Of a DNA stretch of 64,000 bases, positions 46,019 to 54,783 are shown in pieces. The stretch's first letter is position 1; every line of letters starts with the position of its first letter. Source of the DNA: Desulforamulus putei DSM 12395 (lineage in GTDB: Bacteria; Bacillota; Desulfotomaculia; Desulfotomaculales; Desulfotomaculaceae). The position numbers and the translations under genes were made by a program. The notes beneath the pieces are model-generated. The model ran no database searches and was not told the DNA's origin. It saw only the letters and a program-made list of their open reading frames with translations. The DNA is taken from NCBI RefSeq assembly GCF_900129195.1, contig NZ_FQUY01000003.1:1-64000 (forward strand). The letters run 5' to 3'.

Positions 46019-46040
46019 AACTTGAGTAATTTAGTCGGAT
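46019..46040 (+). promoter_or_regulatory. predicted IscR type 1 operator
   Basis: CTTGAGTAATTTAGTCGGAT contains the imperfect dyad GAGTAATTTAGTC and resembles the type 1 IscR site (CYTGACTaawTTAGTCRG-like). It lies just upstream of the -35 box of the iscR promoter, so autoregulation by the [2Fe-2S] form of IscR is expected. Confidence 0.6.
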
Positions 46041-46047
46041 TTAATGA

Positions 46048-46076
46048 TTGACAGTGACTTTGACGCGTGATATCAT
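46048..46076 (+). promoter_or_regulatory. promoter of the isc operon
   Basis: TTGACA (46048-46053) and TATCAT (46071-46076), 17-base spacer, about 50 bases before the iscR start. Confidence 0.75.
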
Positions 46077-46128
46077 ATTCTATAAAACCGAGCGGATTAC
46101 TTGGGATTAATAAAGGGGGGGATGTTGC

Positions 46129-46569
46129 TTGCGGCTGTCCACCAAGGGACACTATGGACTTAAGGCAATGTTTGATTTGGCGATGCATTACGGATCCGAG
46201 CCAATCCCTTTAAAGGTAGTGGCCGAGCGGCAAGGCATATCCGAGAACTACCTGGAGCAGCTGATGGCGGTTTTACGTAAGGTTGGTTTGGTCAAAAGTG
46301 TCCGGGGAGCCCAGGGGGGATACATATTGGCCAAGCCCCCTTCGGAAATAAAAGTAGGAGATGTCGTGCGGGCTCTGGAGGGCCCCATTGCCCCGCTGGA
46401 ATGTGTGAGCGAGCATGAACCGGCAGCCTGTGAAAAGGTTGATTACTGCATTTCAAGGGATATCTGGGCCAGGGTCCGCGACAGCATCGCGGAGGTGTTG
46501 GACTCCATCACCCTGGAAGATATGTGCCGGGATGCGCAGAAAAACCAGATGCATAATTCGGATTTATAG
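46129..46569 (+). CDS. iscR: Rrf2-family Fe-S regulator IscR
   Basis: A 146-residue Rrf2 protein with an N-terminal winged helix (STKGHYGLKAMFDLA, ENYLEQLMAVLRKVGLVKSV). Three cysteines at 92, 101 and 107 are placed as the [2Fe-2S] ligands of IscR, with a Cx8Cx5C spacing rather than the E. coli Cx5Cx5C. CymR-type Rrf2 proteins lack such cysteines, so an Fe-S sensor is favoured. TTG start after AAAGGGGGGG. It leads iscS, iscU and mnmA. Confidence 0.9.
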   Translation: MRLSTKGHYGLKAMFDLAMHYGSEPIPLKVVAERQGISENYLEQLMAVLRKVGLVKSVRGAQGGYILAKPPSEIKVGDVVRALEGPIAPLECVSEHEPAACEKVDYCISRDIWARVRDSIAEVLDSITLEDMCRDAQKNQMHNSDL

Positions 46570-46596
46570 ACTGACAAACGTTTAAGGAGGAAGATC

Positions 46597-47841
46597 ATGA
46601 GAAAGGTTTACTTCGACCACTCGGCAACAACGCCGGTGGACCCGGCTGTTGCGGAAGAAATGATGAAATACCTGACGGAACATTTTGGCAACCCCTCCAG
46701 TATTCATGCCTTTGGACGAGAAGCCCGCAAGGCCGTTGAAAAGGCCAGGCAGCAGGTGGCCACCGCCATCGGCGCTTCCAGCGTAGGTGAAATCGCTTTT
46801 ACCGGTACCGGCACCGAGGCCGATAACATGGCCATCCGTGGTGTAGCCTATGCCAACCGGCATAAAGGAAATCATATTATTACCTCTGCAGTGGAACACA
46901 GCGCGGTGCTCAACTGCTGTAAGCAGTTGGAGCGGGAGGGGTTCTCCGTAACAGTTTTACCGCCGGATCAATACGGCAGAGTGACCGCCCAACAGGTGGC
47001 GGATGCCATTACCGATAAGACCATCTTAATTACCATTATGCATGCCAACAACGAAATTGGCACTATTATGCCTATCAAAGAAATCAGTGAAGTGGCCCGG
47101 GAAAGGAAGATCATTTTCCATACCGATGCGGTACAAAGTGTGGGTAAAATACACGTCAATGTAGACGAACTGGGAGTGGACTTGCTTACCCTGTCCGGTC
47201 ATAAAATTTACGGGCCCAAGGGAGTCGGCGCTATGTATATCCGCAAGGGGACCTTCTGGCATCCCATTATGTTTGGGGGCGGTCAGGAACGCCGCCGGCG
47301 GCCCGGCACGGAAAACGTGGCAGGCATCGTGGGATTGGGCAAGGCCGTTGAACTGGCCACCCAGCGCATGCACGCCGATGCCGAGCGCTTATCCAAATAT
47401 CGTGACCGCATTATTTCCAAGGTTCTGGAAAAAATCCCCCATACCATTTTAACAGGACATCCCAAGGAGCGTTTGCCCAACCACGTCAGCTTCTGCTTCC
47501 GTTTTATCGAGGGTGAATCTATGCTCCTGATGCTGGATATGAAAGGGATTGCCATTTCCAGCGGCTCCGCCTGTACTTCCGGTTCCCTGGAACCCTCCCA
47601 TGTACTTACGGCCATCGGTCTGTCCAAGGAAGTTGCCCACGGCTCGTTGCGCCTGACTATGGGTAAAGACAATACGGAAGAGGACGTGGAGTACTTCCTG
47701 GAGACACTGCCTCCCATCATTGAAAGGCTGAGAGCCATGTCCCCCTTGAGTGAAGGGTGCAACCCCTGTGCCTGCAGTACCTGCACTGTTCATGAGGAAG
47801 ACCATCACCATGATCACGGGGAAATTGAAGAGGAATTTTAG
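46597..47841 (+). CDS. iscS: cysteine desulfurase IscS/NifS-type with His/Cys tail
   Basis: A 414-residue PLP enzyme that takes sulfur from cysteine for Fe-S clusters and tRNA thiolation. The PLP lysine is Lys203 (SGHKIYGPKG); the active Cys326 is in SGSACTSG. The body ends near residue 380. An added tail has four Cys in a short cluster (NPCACSTC), then HHHDH and Glu residues, resembling a metal-binding extension. AAGGAGGAAG precedes the ATG. iscU and mnmA follow. Confidence 0.95.
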   Translation: MRKVYFDHSATTPVDPAVAEEMMKYLTEHFGNPSSIHAFGREARKAVEKARQQVATAIGASSVGEIAFTGTGTEADNMAIRGVAYANRHKGNHIITSAVEHSAVLNCCKQLEREGFSVTVLPPDQYGRVTAQQVADAITDKTILITIMHANNEIGTIMPIKEISEVARERKIIFHTDAVQSVGKIHVNVDELGVDLLTLSGHKIYGPKGVGAMYIRKGTFWHPIMFGGGQERRRRPGTENVAGIVGLGKAVELATQRMHADAERLSKYRDRIISKVLEKIPHTILTGHPKERLPNHVSFCFRFIEGESMLLMLDMKGIAISSGSACTSGSLEPSHVLTAIGLSKEVAHGSLRLTMGKDNTEEDVEYFLETLPPIIERLRAMSPLSEGCNPCACSTCTVHEEDHHHDHGEIEEEF

Positions 47842-47879
47842 ATAATATAGAAAGGGAACGAGGAGGTATCATTATCATT

Positions 47880-48251
47880 ATGTATAGTGAAAAGGTAATG
47901 GATCATTTTACCAATCCCCGCAATGTGGGCGAGATTGAGAATCCGGACGGTGTCGGTCAAGTTGGCAACCCTAGTTGTGGTGATATTATGAAAATTACCC
48001 TGAGGGTTGAAGATAACGTCATTAAAGATATTAAATTTAAAACTTTTGGCTGTGGCGCCGCCGTTGCCACCAGCAGTATGGTAACAGAGATGGCCATGGG
48101 TAAGACCATTGAAGAGGCCCTGCAAATTACCAATAAGAGCGTAGCCGAAGCCCTGGAAGGACTGCCCCCGGCCAAGATGCACTGTTCCAACCTGGCGGCC
48201 GATGCTTTAAAAGCAGCCATTGAGGACTATCTAAAAAAACAAAATGCGTAG
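47880..48251 (+). CDS. iscU: Fe-S cluster scaffold IscU
   Basis: A 123-residue scaffold on which clusters are built with sulfur from IscS. The three ligands are Cys33 (NPSCGD), Cys58 (FGCGAA) and Cys102 (MHCSNL), with the conserved Asp35. LPPAKMHC resembles the chaperone-binding LPPVK motif of IscU, although hscA/hscB are not here. AGGAGG precedes the ATG by a long spacer. Between iscS and mnmA. Confidence 0.95.
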   Translation: MYSEKVMDHFTNPRNVGEIENPDGVGQVGNPSCGDIMKITLRVEDNVIKDIKFKTFGCGAAVATSSMVTEMAMGKTIEEALQITNKSVAEALEGLPPAKMHCSNLAADALKAAIEDYLKKQNA

Positions 48252-48261
48252 GTGAAGCCTT

Positions 48262-49362
48262 TTGGCAACCAAAAAAAGAGTCATGGCAGCCATGAGCGGC
48301 GGGGTCGACAGTTCTGTCACCGCCGCCCTTTTACAGCAACAGGGTTATGAGGTTGTCGGAGTAACCATGCAAATTTGGGACCCCGATGTGGAGGTGGTGG
48401 ACGGCGACTATGTGGGCTGCTGTTCCCTGACCGCGGTGGACGACGCCCGGCGGGTGGCGGACGTCCTGGGGATCCCCTATTATGTTTTGAATTTCAGGGA
48501 ACTGTTTACTGAAAAGGTTATCCAATATTTTGTAGACGAATATTTCCGGGGACGAACTCCCAATCCCTGTATCGCCTGTAACCGTTTTGTCAAATTCGAG
48601 GCATTGCTGCAAAAGGCCCGCCAGATGGGATTCGATTACATTGCCACCGGGCACTATGCCAGGCTGGGCTACAGTAAGGAATACGGCCGTTATACCGTAC
48701 GCAAGGCGCGGGATGAGAGAAAGGACCAGACCTATGTACTGTACGGTTTTACCCAGGACCAAATCGCCCATACCCTGATGCCCCTAGCCGAGTACACCAA
48801 GGAGCAGGTGCGGGAAATGGCCAAACAGTGGGGGCTGCCCACCTACTCCAAGCCCGAAAGCCAGGAAATCTGTTTTGTACATGACAACAACTACCGCAAT
48901 TTCCTGGATGAGCGTTCCGAAGGTGGTATTAAACCGGGTCCTTTCCTGGACTTGCAGGGCAATGTGATCGGTCAGCATAAGGGAATTCCCTTTTATACCA
49001 TCGGCCAGCGCAGGGGTCTCGGTCTGGCCACCGGGGAAAGGGTTTACGTAGTGGACATTGATGTGGAGAAAAACGCCGTCATCGTGGGTCCCGAAGATGC
49101 CATCTGGGGCACCGAACTGGTGGCTTCGGATAACAACTTTATTTTATTTGAAAAACTCACCGGCCCCAGGGAAGTGGAAGCCCAGGTCCGGTACAACAGC
49201 AAACCCTCCCCGGCGGTCATCGAGCCCATGGAAGAGGGGCTGGTGAAGGTGACATTTAAATATCCTCAGCGGTCCATCACCCCCGGTCAGGCAGTGGTCT
49301 ACTATCAAGGCGACTACCTGGTGGGCGGCGGAACCATTGAAAAGGCAGTTAATAAAACATAG
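48262..49362 (+). CDS. mnmA: tRNA 2-thiouridylase MnmA
   Basis: A 366-residue enzyme that installs 2-thiouridine at wobble position 34 of tRNA-Lys, -Glu and -Gln using sulfur from IscS. The ATP pyrophosphatase loop is SGGVDSSV (about 12-19); the two catalytic cysteines lie in NPCIACNRFVKF and QEICFV. TTG start after AGGTGA, 10 bases from iscU. Its grouping with iscS matches sulfur relay function. Confidence 0.96.
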   Translation: MATKKRVMAAMSGGVDSSVTAALLQQQGYEVVGVTMQIWDPDVEVVDGDYVGCCSLTAVDDARRVADVLGIPYYVLNFRELFTEKVIQYFVDEYFRGRTPNPCIACNRFVKFEALLQKARQMGFDYIATGHYARLGYSKEYGRYTVRKARDERKDQTYVLYGFTQDQIAHTLMPLAEYTKEQVREMAKQWGLPTYSKPESQEICFVHDNNYRNFLDERSEGGIKPGPFLDLQGNVIGQHKGIPFYTIGQRRGLGLATGERVYVVDIDVEKNAVIVGPEDAIWGTELVASDNNFILFEKLTGPREVEAQVRYNSKPSPAVIEPMEEGLVKVTFKYPQRSITPGQAVVYYQGDYLVGGGTIEKAVNKT

Positions 49363-49372
49363 GGGGACCAAT

Positions 49373-49400
49373 AGAGCGCCACAACAGCGCTCTTTTTTTT
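49373..49400 (+). terminator. terminator of the isc-mnmA operon
   Basis: AGAGCGC (49373-49379), eight-base loop, GCGCTCT (49387-49393), then a run of T. Confidence 0.9.
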
Positions 49401-49419
49401 ACAGATTTCTAACCGGATT

Positions 49420-50109
49420 TTACAGTTGGTTGTAGAAATGCAATAAAAAACCGGCGGTTGTTTGCTGAGCCCTGGGTAACAATACTGCGGTTGCCCGGTG
49501 ATAATCCTCTGGTAAACCCTGGCTAACCAGGGAAAAATACTGTTTGGCTAATTTTGCGTTCTCTGTAATCCAATCTTGCGGTTGATCAGAAATTTGGTAG
49601 ATACCGCCGTCTTCTGTCAGGTAATGGTGTCTTCTGATTTCGACCCAGCTTTCGTAATCCACATGCCCGTTAAAGATCTTGCAGGAGGCATGATGGGGAA
49701 CACAAACATCTTGCACCAGATGAAGGGCTGCTCCCAGAAAGAACATGGCGCGGGCATGCTTTTTGTTGTGCCAAAGTTTTAAAGCTTTGTGGTAAAATTC
49801 GACGCATTTTTCGGCGGCGCTGGGCCAGTGCCACATTCCAGACTTGGTATCCGGGTCGTAAAGGTGGCAGGCGCTCTGCAAACCGTTGTCTACCCATACA
49901 ACGCCGCTGTCTAACTGGTCAGCAAACATATTAAAGAATTGCGCCGCCTGTTTGTAACCGTCATTCATTAAGATATGCCTGGCTTGTTCATTTATAAACG
50001 GGTGTGTACTGCTGGTTCCTCTGAACCATTCCACAGGAATGGGAAACGATGAAATGCATTTTGAAGCGATGGAAACGGACCAACTGAACATCGCTGTAAC
50101 GTTTAACAT
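49420..50109 (-). CDS. zinc-dependent phospholipase C-like protein
   Basis: A 229-residue member of the Zn-dependent phospholipase C family (alpha-toxin/PC-PLC type). Ligand-type segments are the early Trp (FSWS), STHPFINEQARHIL, HLYDPDTKSG, and GAALHLVQDVCVPHHAS (HxxxD and H), with DYESWVE later. No clear signal peptide precedes the Trp that is the processed N-terminus in secreted relatives, so it may act inside the cell or after lysis. ATG 50109 has GGGG six bases before; an in-frame ATG at 50151 is possible. Confidence 0.78.
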   Translation of the reverse strand: MLNVTAMFSWSVSIASKCISSFPIPVEWFRGTSSTHPFINEQARHILMNDGYKQAAQFFNMFADQLDSGVVWVDNGLQSACHLYDPDTKSGMWHWPSAAEKCVEFYHKALKLWHNKKHARAMFFLGAALHLVQDVCVPHHASCKIFNGHVDYESWVEIRRHHYLTEDGGIYQISDQPQDWITENAKLAKQYFSLVSQGLPEDYHRATAVLLPRAQQTTAGFLLHFYNQL

Positions 50110-50323
50110 ATCACACCCCACGGAATTATTTTTTTCATTATAAATTGTCATTGTAAAGCAGATACTAAGGATACATTAAGCCTGGGAGGAAGTTTGCTAA
50201 GCCTTTGTAAAAAAATTGCGCGGGTGCCGGTGGATACGGTTTTTGTTTGCGGACGCATTTTTGATTTTTATTTGGGCAATAATAATGGACAGTTAGAATC
50301 TGAGTGTAAGGGGGCCTCGTCTG

Positions 50324-50497
50324 GTGAACTGCCCGGTTTGCGGCGGGAAAGCCACCGGCAAAGTCGGCATCGATCAGTATTACTGCTGGGATTGCTGCGT
50401 GGAATTCCGGATGAACAAAGAAGGCGTAGACATATTTGAAGTGGCAGAAGACGGCAGTCTGGTTGCCTTTGACCCGCATAATACAGCCTTATATTAA
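50324..50497 (+). CDS. 57-residue zinc-ribbon-like protein
   Basis: A short gene with GTG at 50324, AAGGGGG nine bases before, and stop at 50497. The protein begins MNCPVCGGKATGKVGID and continues QYYCWDCCVEF, a CxxC...CxxCC arrangement typical of a small zinc ribbon, followed by an acidic tail. Function unknown. It lies directly before a second tiny gene and the AI-2E permease. Confidence 0.72.
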   Translation: MNCPVCGGKATGKVGIDQYYCWDCCVEFRMNKEGVDIFEVAEDGSLVAFDPHNTALY

Positions 50498-50517
50498 GTT
50501 CCTGGGGGGTGAATAGG

Positions 50518-50694
50518 ATGGGATTTTGGAGGGGCGTTATTACCGGCAGCCTGTTGGGAGCAGCTCTGGGTATGGCCTTAAGACCACAAAGAAAACCTGA
50601 GCGCATGTTTTTGGGTACCACCCGAAAAGCCGGTCGCAGGGCACAAAAAATAATGAAGGGTATGACCAAGAGAGTAAGCGATATGATCAAGTAA
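50518..50694 (+). CDS. 58-residue YtxH-like membrane protein
   Basis: A small protein with one Gly/Ala-rich hydrophobic segment (about 3-24, GVITGSLLGAALGMALRP) and a basic amphipathic tail. It resembles YtxH-type gas-vesicle/general-stress short proteins only in layout. GGGGGG precedes the ATG at 50518. Probably membrane-tethered; function unknown. Confidence 0.65.
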   Translation: MGFWRGVITGSLLGAALGMALRPQRKPERMFLGTTRKAGRRAQKIMKGMTKRVSDMIK

Positions 50695-50747
50695 AACAGG
50701 GAGTGGGGACACTGGTCCTCACTTTTTTGGTCATGAGGGAGGAACCT

Positions 50748-51779
50748 ATGTCCTGGTGGAAGGAAAAACGGACCTACCGCTACCTTTTTCTTGCTATATT
50801 AATCGGTCTGATACTTTATTTTTTATATCTGGTGCGGCAACTGTTTTTACCCTTCATCCTGGCCATTATTCTTGTTTACCTGTTAAACCCCGTGGTAGGA
50901 CGCATGGAAAAAAGAGGCTCCCCCAGAGTAGCGGCCATTTTAATTCTTTACCTGGGAGTTATTATTGTGGTAACCGGCCTGTTCATGTACGGAGTGCCCA
51001 GGATGGTTAATCAATTGGAAACTTTGGTGGAAAGCATCCCGGTTTATACCGACCAGGTGGAGGGAATGGTACAGAACATTCAACAAAGCTTTGATAACAG
51101 TACAATTCCTCCCGGTGTGCACCAGATTGTGGATGAACGTATTCGTTGGGCGGAATTGAGGCTAATGGGCATGGTCCGCCAGGTGATGGACCTCCTGCTG
51201 GCTCTCTTAGGAAACTTGTTTAATTTTGCCCTGGCCCCTGTTCTGGCATTTTATATGATGAAGGATTTAGAGCATTTGAAAAAATGGGCAATTTCCCAGG
51301 TTCCCGGGGAATGGACTACGGACGTCCTGTATCTGGCCAAACAAATTGACCATGTTTTTGCCAGCTTTATCCGCGGCCACCTGACGGTGGTGTTGATCGT
51401 GGGGGTTTTAACCAGTATCGCTTTCATGTTGATCGGCCTCCAGTTTGCCACCATGCTGGGAATCATTGCCGGTTTAGCCGAATTGATTCCCTACTTCGGC
51501 CCCCTTATCGGTGCTATACCGGCGGTGGCCATGGCCTTGCTGCAGTCCAAATGGCTGGCCGTGAAGGTGGTTATCGCCGTTTTTGTCATTCAACAATTGG
51601 AGGGTAATATTATTTCACCCAAGATTTTAGGCCACAGCGTGGGACTCCATCCCCTGGCCATCATTATCGCCCTGCTGGCAGGCGGTCACCTGTTTGGTAT
51701 TGCCGGTATGCTCCTGGCGGTACCCCTGGCCGCCATCGCCCGTATTCTGGTTTCTTTTGCCTGGGAAAAACTGAACTAG
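50748..51779 (+). CDS. AI-2E family (YrrI-type) membrane transporter
   Basis: A protein of about 343 residues with about eight hydrophobic segments and the family region LQFATMLGIIAGLAELIPYFGPLIGAIPAV (seen in two parts) and GNIISPKILGHSVGLHPL. Family members include putative autoinducer exporters and Na+/H+ antiporters; the substrate here is unknown. GGGAGGAACC precedes the ATG at 50748. In Bacillus the homologue yrrI is also just upstream of alaS. Confidence 0.9.
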   Translation: MSWWKEKRTYRYLFLAILIGLILYFLYLVRQLFLPFILAIILVYLLNPVVGRMEKRGSPRVAAILILYLGVIIVVTGLFMYGVPRMVNQLETLVESIPVYTDQVEGMVQNIQQSFDNSTIPPGVHQIVDERIRWAELRLMGMVRQVMDLLLALLGNLFNFALAPVLAFYMMKDLEHLKKWAISQVPGEWTTDVLYLAKQIDHVFASFIRGHLTVVLIVGVLTSIAFMLIGLQFATMLGIIAGLAELIPYFGPLIGAIPAVAMALLQSKWLAVKVVIAVFVIQQLEGNIISPKILGHSVGLHPLAIIIALLAGGHLFGIAGMLLAVPLAAIARILVSFAWEKLN

Positions 51780-51802
51780 TCTTTGGGGTATTCCTTTGGG
51801 GT

Positions 51803-51927
51803 CTGGCCTTCAGCCATCGGCCATCAGCCCTTGGCCTTATATTTATTCCTGGGGCCAACGGCCAATTGATCAATGACCAACAACCAATAACCGATAGCCA
51901 AGAGCCAATGGCCAAAGGCTGGCTTGA
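51803..51927. repeat. second TTGGCC/GGCCAA array
   Basis: The left part (51803-51837) has GGCCTT, CATCGGCCAT and CCTTGGCC; the right part (51855-51927) has GGCCAACGGCCAATTG, CCAACAACCAATAACC and GAGCCAATGGCCAAAGG. The same type of sequence as at 30596-30787. It fills the gap between the AI-2E gene and alaS. Confidence 0.65.
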
Positions 51928-52004
51928 CCACCTGTAAATTATGCATTAAGATATAAATATTTGAAGAATTTGTAGCCTTATGCAATTAGGAGGAATATAA
52001 ATTG

Positions 52005-54638
52005 ATGACCGGCAAAGAAATCAGGGAGAAGTATCTCAAGTTTTTTGAAGAGCGAGGACACCAGATCCTGCCCAGTGCTTCCCTTATTCCTCATAACGAT
52101 CCCAGTATTCTGTGGACCGCTGCGGGGATGGTCCCTTTTAAGCCCTTTTTTACCGGACAAGCGGTACCGGAATACAAAAGGGTAACCACCTGCCAGAAAT
52201 GCATTCGGACGCCGGACATTGAGTCCGTTGGCCGGACAGCGAGACACCATACCTTTTTTGAAATGTTGGGCAATTTTTCCTTTGGGGATTATTTTAAAGA
52301 AAGCGCCATCCCCTGGGCCTGGGAATTTGTTACCGAACATCTGAATTTACCCAAGGAGAAACTTTGGGTTACCATTTATCTGGACGATGACGAGGCCTTT
52401 GAAATCTGGAATAAAGTGGTGGGTGTACCGGCGGAACGTATTGTCCGCATGGGTAAGGACACCAATTTCTGGGAGATTGGCGTGGGTCCCTGCGGTCCCT
52501 GTTCGGAAATTTATGTTGATTTAGGGGAATCCAGGGGCTGCGGCTCACCGGACTGCCGGGTGGGCTGTGACTGCGACCGTTTTCTGGAGATTTGGAACCT
52601 AGTATTTATCCAATTCTTCCGAGATGAAGAGGGCAACTACTCTCCACTGAAGAACAAAGGCATTGACACCGGTATGGGTTTGGAGCGGGTTGCCTCTGTT
52701 CTGCAAGGGGTGGCATCCAACTTTGATACCGATTTGTTCCGGGAAATCATGGATTACACCGCCGACCTGGCAGGACAAAAATACGGTCAGGACAACAAAA
52801 TCGATCTTGCCTTAAAGGTAATCGCCGACCACTGTCGCGCTGTGACCTTTGCCGTCAGCGACGGGGCATTACCGGGCAATGAAGGCCGGGGCTATGTGAT
52901 TCGCCGCCTGCTGCGCCGTGCCGTTCGCTTTGGCCGGGTGCTGGGCGTCCACGAGCCTTTCCTCTATAAGGTATCCCAGGCTGTTATCAATCAAATGAAA
53001 GATGCTTACCCGGAGCTCCGGCAAAAAAGCGAGCACGTGTTGCGGGTAATTCGTACCGAGGAAGAAAGGTTCCTGGAAACCTTGGCTGCCGGCAGTGATA
53101 TCCTGTCTGCCCTGATTAATGAAGCCAAAGCCAGTGGGGTCAGTGAGATCACCGGCGAGGATGCCTTTAAATTATACGATACCTTTGGTTTTCCCCTGGA
53201 ATTAACCCAGGAGATTGCGGCGGAACAGGGCCTCACCGTGGATGTGGATGGCTTTGCCGCCGCCATGGAAGAACAACGGAAACGGGCTCGCAGCGCCCGG
53301 CAGGAGACCGAGTATTTATCCGAGCGGGGTGTTTTGTACAAAGCCCTGCGGGAGGAACTGGGCGAAACCCGGTTTATAGGCTACAGCACCCTGGAAACCG
53401 ACTCCAATGTGCTGGCCCTGTTAAAGGACGGTCTGCAGGAAATTTCCGCGGTGGCCGGGGAAGAAGTAGAGATTATTCTGGACGTGACCCCCTGTTATGC
53501 CGAATCCGGCGGGCAGGTGGCAGACTATGCCGTATTAAAGGGTCCCGATGTGGAAGTTGAAATAACCTCTGTCAGCAAACCGGTGGAAGGCCTGTTCGTT
53601 CACCGTGGCAAAGTGCTCTCCGGCATTCTCAGGCGCCACGATTCCCTTAAAGTAATGGTGGACCGCACACGCCGGCAGGATACTGCCCGCAACCACTCCG
53701 CCACCCACCTGTTGCATAAGGCCTTAAAAGAGGTGCTGGGTGACCATGTCAACCAGGCCGGTTCGCTGGTGGAGCCCGATCGCCTGCGTTTTGACTTTAC
53801 CCATTATGCAGCGGTCACACCGGAGGAACTGCGGCGCATCGAAGACCTGGTCAATGGCGCAGTGTTGTCCAACTTGCCCATCGAAGTTTTTGAAACCTTC
53901 TTGTCCAAAGCCAAAGAAATGGGAGCTGCCGCCCTTTTCGGCGAAAAGTACGGCAGGCAAGTACGGGTCGTCAAAATGGGCGATTTCAGCCTGGAGCTCT
54001 GCGGTGGTACTCATTTAACTTCCACCGCCGAAGTGGGACTGTTTAAGATTGTTAATGAAACCAGCGTCGGCGCCGGTTTGCGGCGTATCGAAGCGGTGAC
54101 CGGCCCGGGCGTGTTAAAATACCTGGCAGCGAAAGAAGGGCAACTGCAGGAGATAGCCACTGTCATAAAGAGTCCTGTACATGAACTTGTACGTCGGGTT
54201 GAAGGGCTGATACAACAGAATAAAGCCCTTGAGCAGGAAATAAATACCCTCAGAAGTCAACTGGCCAAATCCGAGGCACAGGAAATCCTGGGCAAAGTAA
54301 AACAGATTAACGGTGTGCCTGTTCTTGCTTCTGTGGTTGCCGCACCGGATATGGACAATTTACGAAACATGGTCGACATGCTGCGGGATAAGATGGGAAC
54401 CGGCGTTATCTTATTAGGCAGCGTGGCCGGGGAGAAGGTAAACCTGGTGGCTGCGGTAACCAAAGATCTGCTGGGCCGCGGCTTGCATGCCGGCAATCTG
54501 GTGAAGGAGATTGCTAAAGTGGTAGGCGGCGGTGGCGGCGGCAGGCCGGACATGGCCCAGGCCGGCGGTAAGGACCCCGCCAAATTACAGGAGGCCATCG
54601 ACAAAGTGGCTTCTGTTGTGGAAGGACAACTTAAGTAA
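52005..54638 (+). CDS. alaS: alanyl-tRNA synthetase
   Basis: An 877-residue class II synthetase with editing function. Aminoacylation core near the N-terminus (LPSASLIPHNDPSILWT, TTCQKCIRTPDIE), a DRTRRQDTARNHSATHLLHK editing site with HxxxH, the zinc-type CGGTHL, and a C-terminal glycine-rich oligomerisation domain (GGGGGGRPDMAQAGG). AGGAGG lies 14 bases before. No T-box was seen upstream, unlike hisS and ileS. Confidence 0.97.
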   Translation: MTGKEIREKYLKFFEERGHQILPSASLIPHNDPSILWTAAGMVPFKPFFTGQAVPEYKRVTTCQKCIRTPDIESVGRTARHHTFFEMLGNFSFGDYFKESAIPWAWEFVTEHLNLPKEKLWVTIYLDDDEAFEIWNKVVGVPAERIVRMGKDTNFWEIGVGPCGPCSEIYVDLGESRGCGSPDCRVGCDCDRFLEIWNLVFIQFFRDEEGNYSPLKNKGIDTGMGLERVASVLQGVASNFDTDLFREIMDYTADLAGQKYGQDNKIDLALKVIADHCRAVTFAVSDGALPGNEGRGYVIRRLLRRAVRFGRVLGVHEPFLYKVSQAVINQMKDAYPELRQKSEHVLRVIRTEEERFLETLAAGSDILSALINEAKASGVSEITGEDAFKLYDTFGFPLELTQEIAAEQGLTVDVDGFAAAMEEQRKRARSARQETEYLSERGVLYKALREELGETRFIGYSTLETDSNVLALLKDGLQEISAVAGEEVEIILDVTPCYAESGGQVADYAVLKGPDVEVEITSVSKPVEGLFVHRGKVLSGILRRHDSLKVMVDRTRRQDTARNHSATHLLHKALKEVLGDHVNQAGSLVEPDRLRFDFTHYAAVTPEELRRIEDLVNGAVLSNLPIEVFETFLSKAKEMGAAALFGEKYGRQVRVVKMGDFSLELCGGTHLTSTAEVGLFKIVNETSVGAGLRRIEAVTGPGVLKYLAAKEGQLQEIATVIKSPVHELVRRVEGLIQQNKALEQEINTLRSQLAKSEAQEILGKVKQINGVPVLASVVAAPDMDNLRNMVDMLRDKMGTGVILLGSVAGEKVNLVAAVTKDLLGRGLHAGNLVKEIAKVVGGGGGGRPDMAQAGGKDPAKLQEAIDKVASVVEGQLK

Positions 54639-54659
54639 CCAAAATAATTATGTCTACAC

Positions 54660-54686
54660 GAGAGACGACAGCCGTCTCTCTTTTTT
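54660..54686 (+). terminator. terminator of alaS
   Basis: GAGAGACG (54660-54667), loop ACAGC, CGTCTCTC (54673-54680), followed by TTTTTT. Confidence 0.88.
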
Positions 54687-54783
54687 GTATTCACCCCCGG
54701 TATTTGGAACCTTATTCTTTGATCATTCATATGATGAAGAATCAGAAGATCTTTCTCTTATTTTCCGGAAGGGGGTCATGTCA

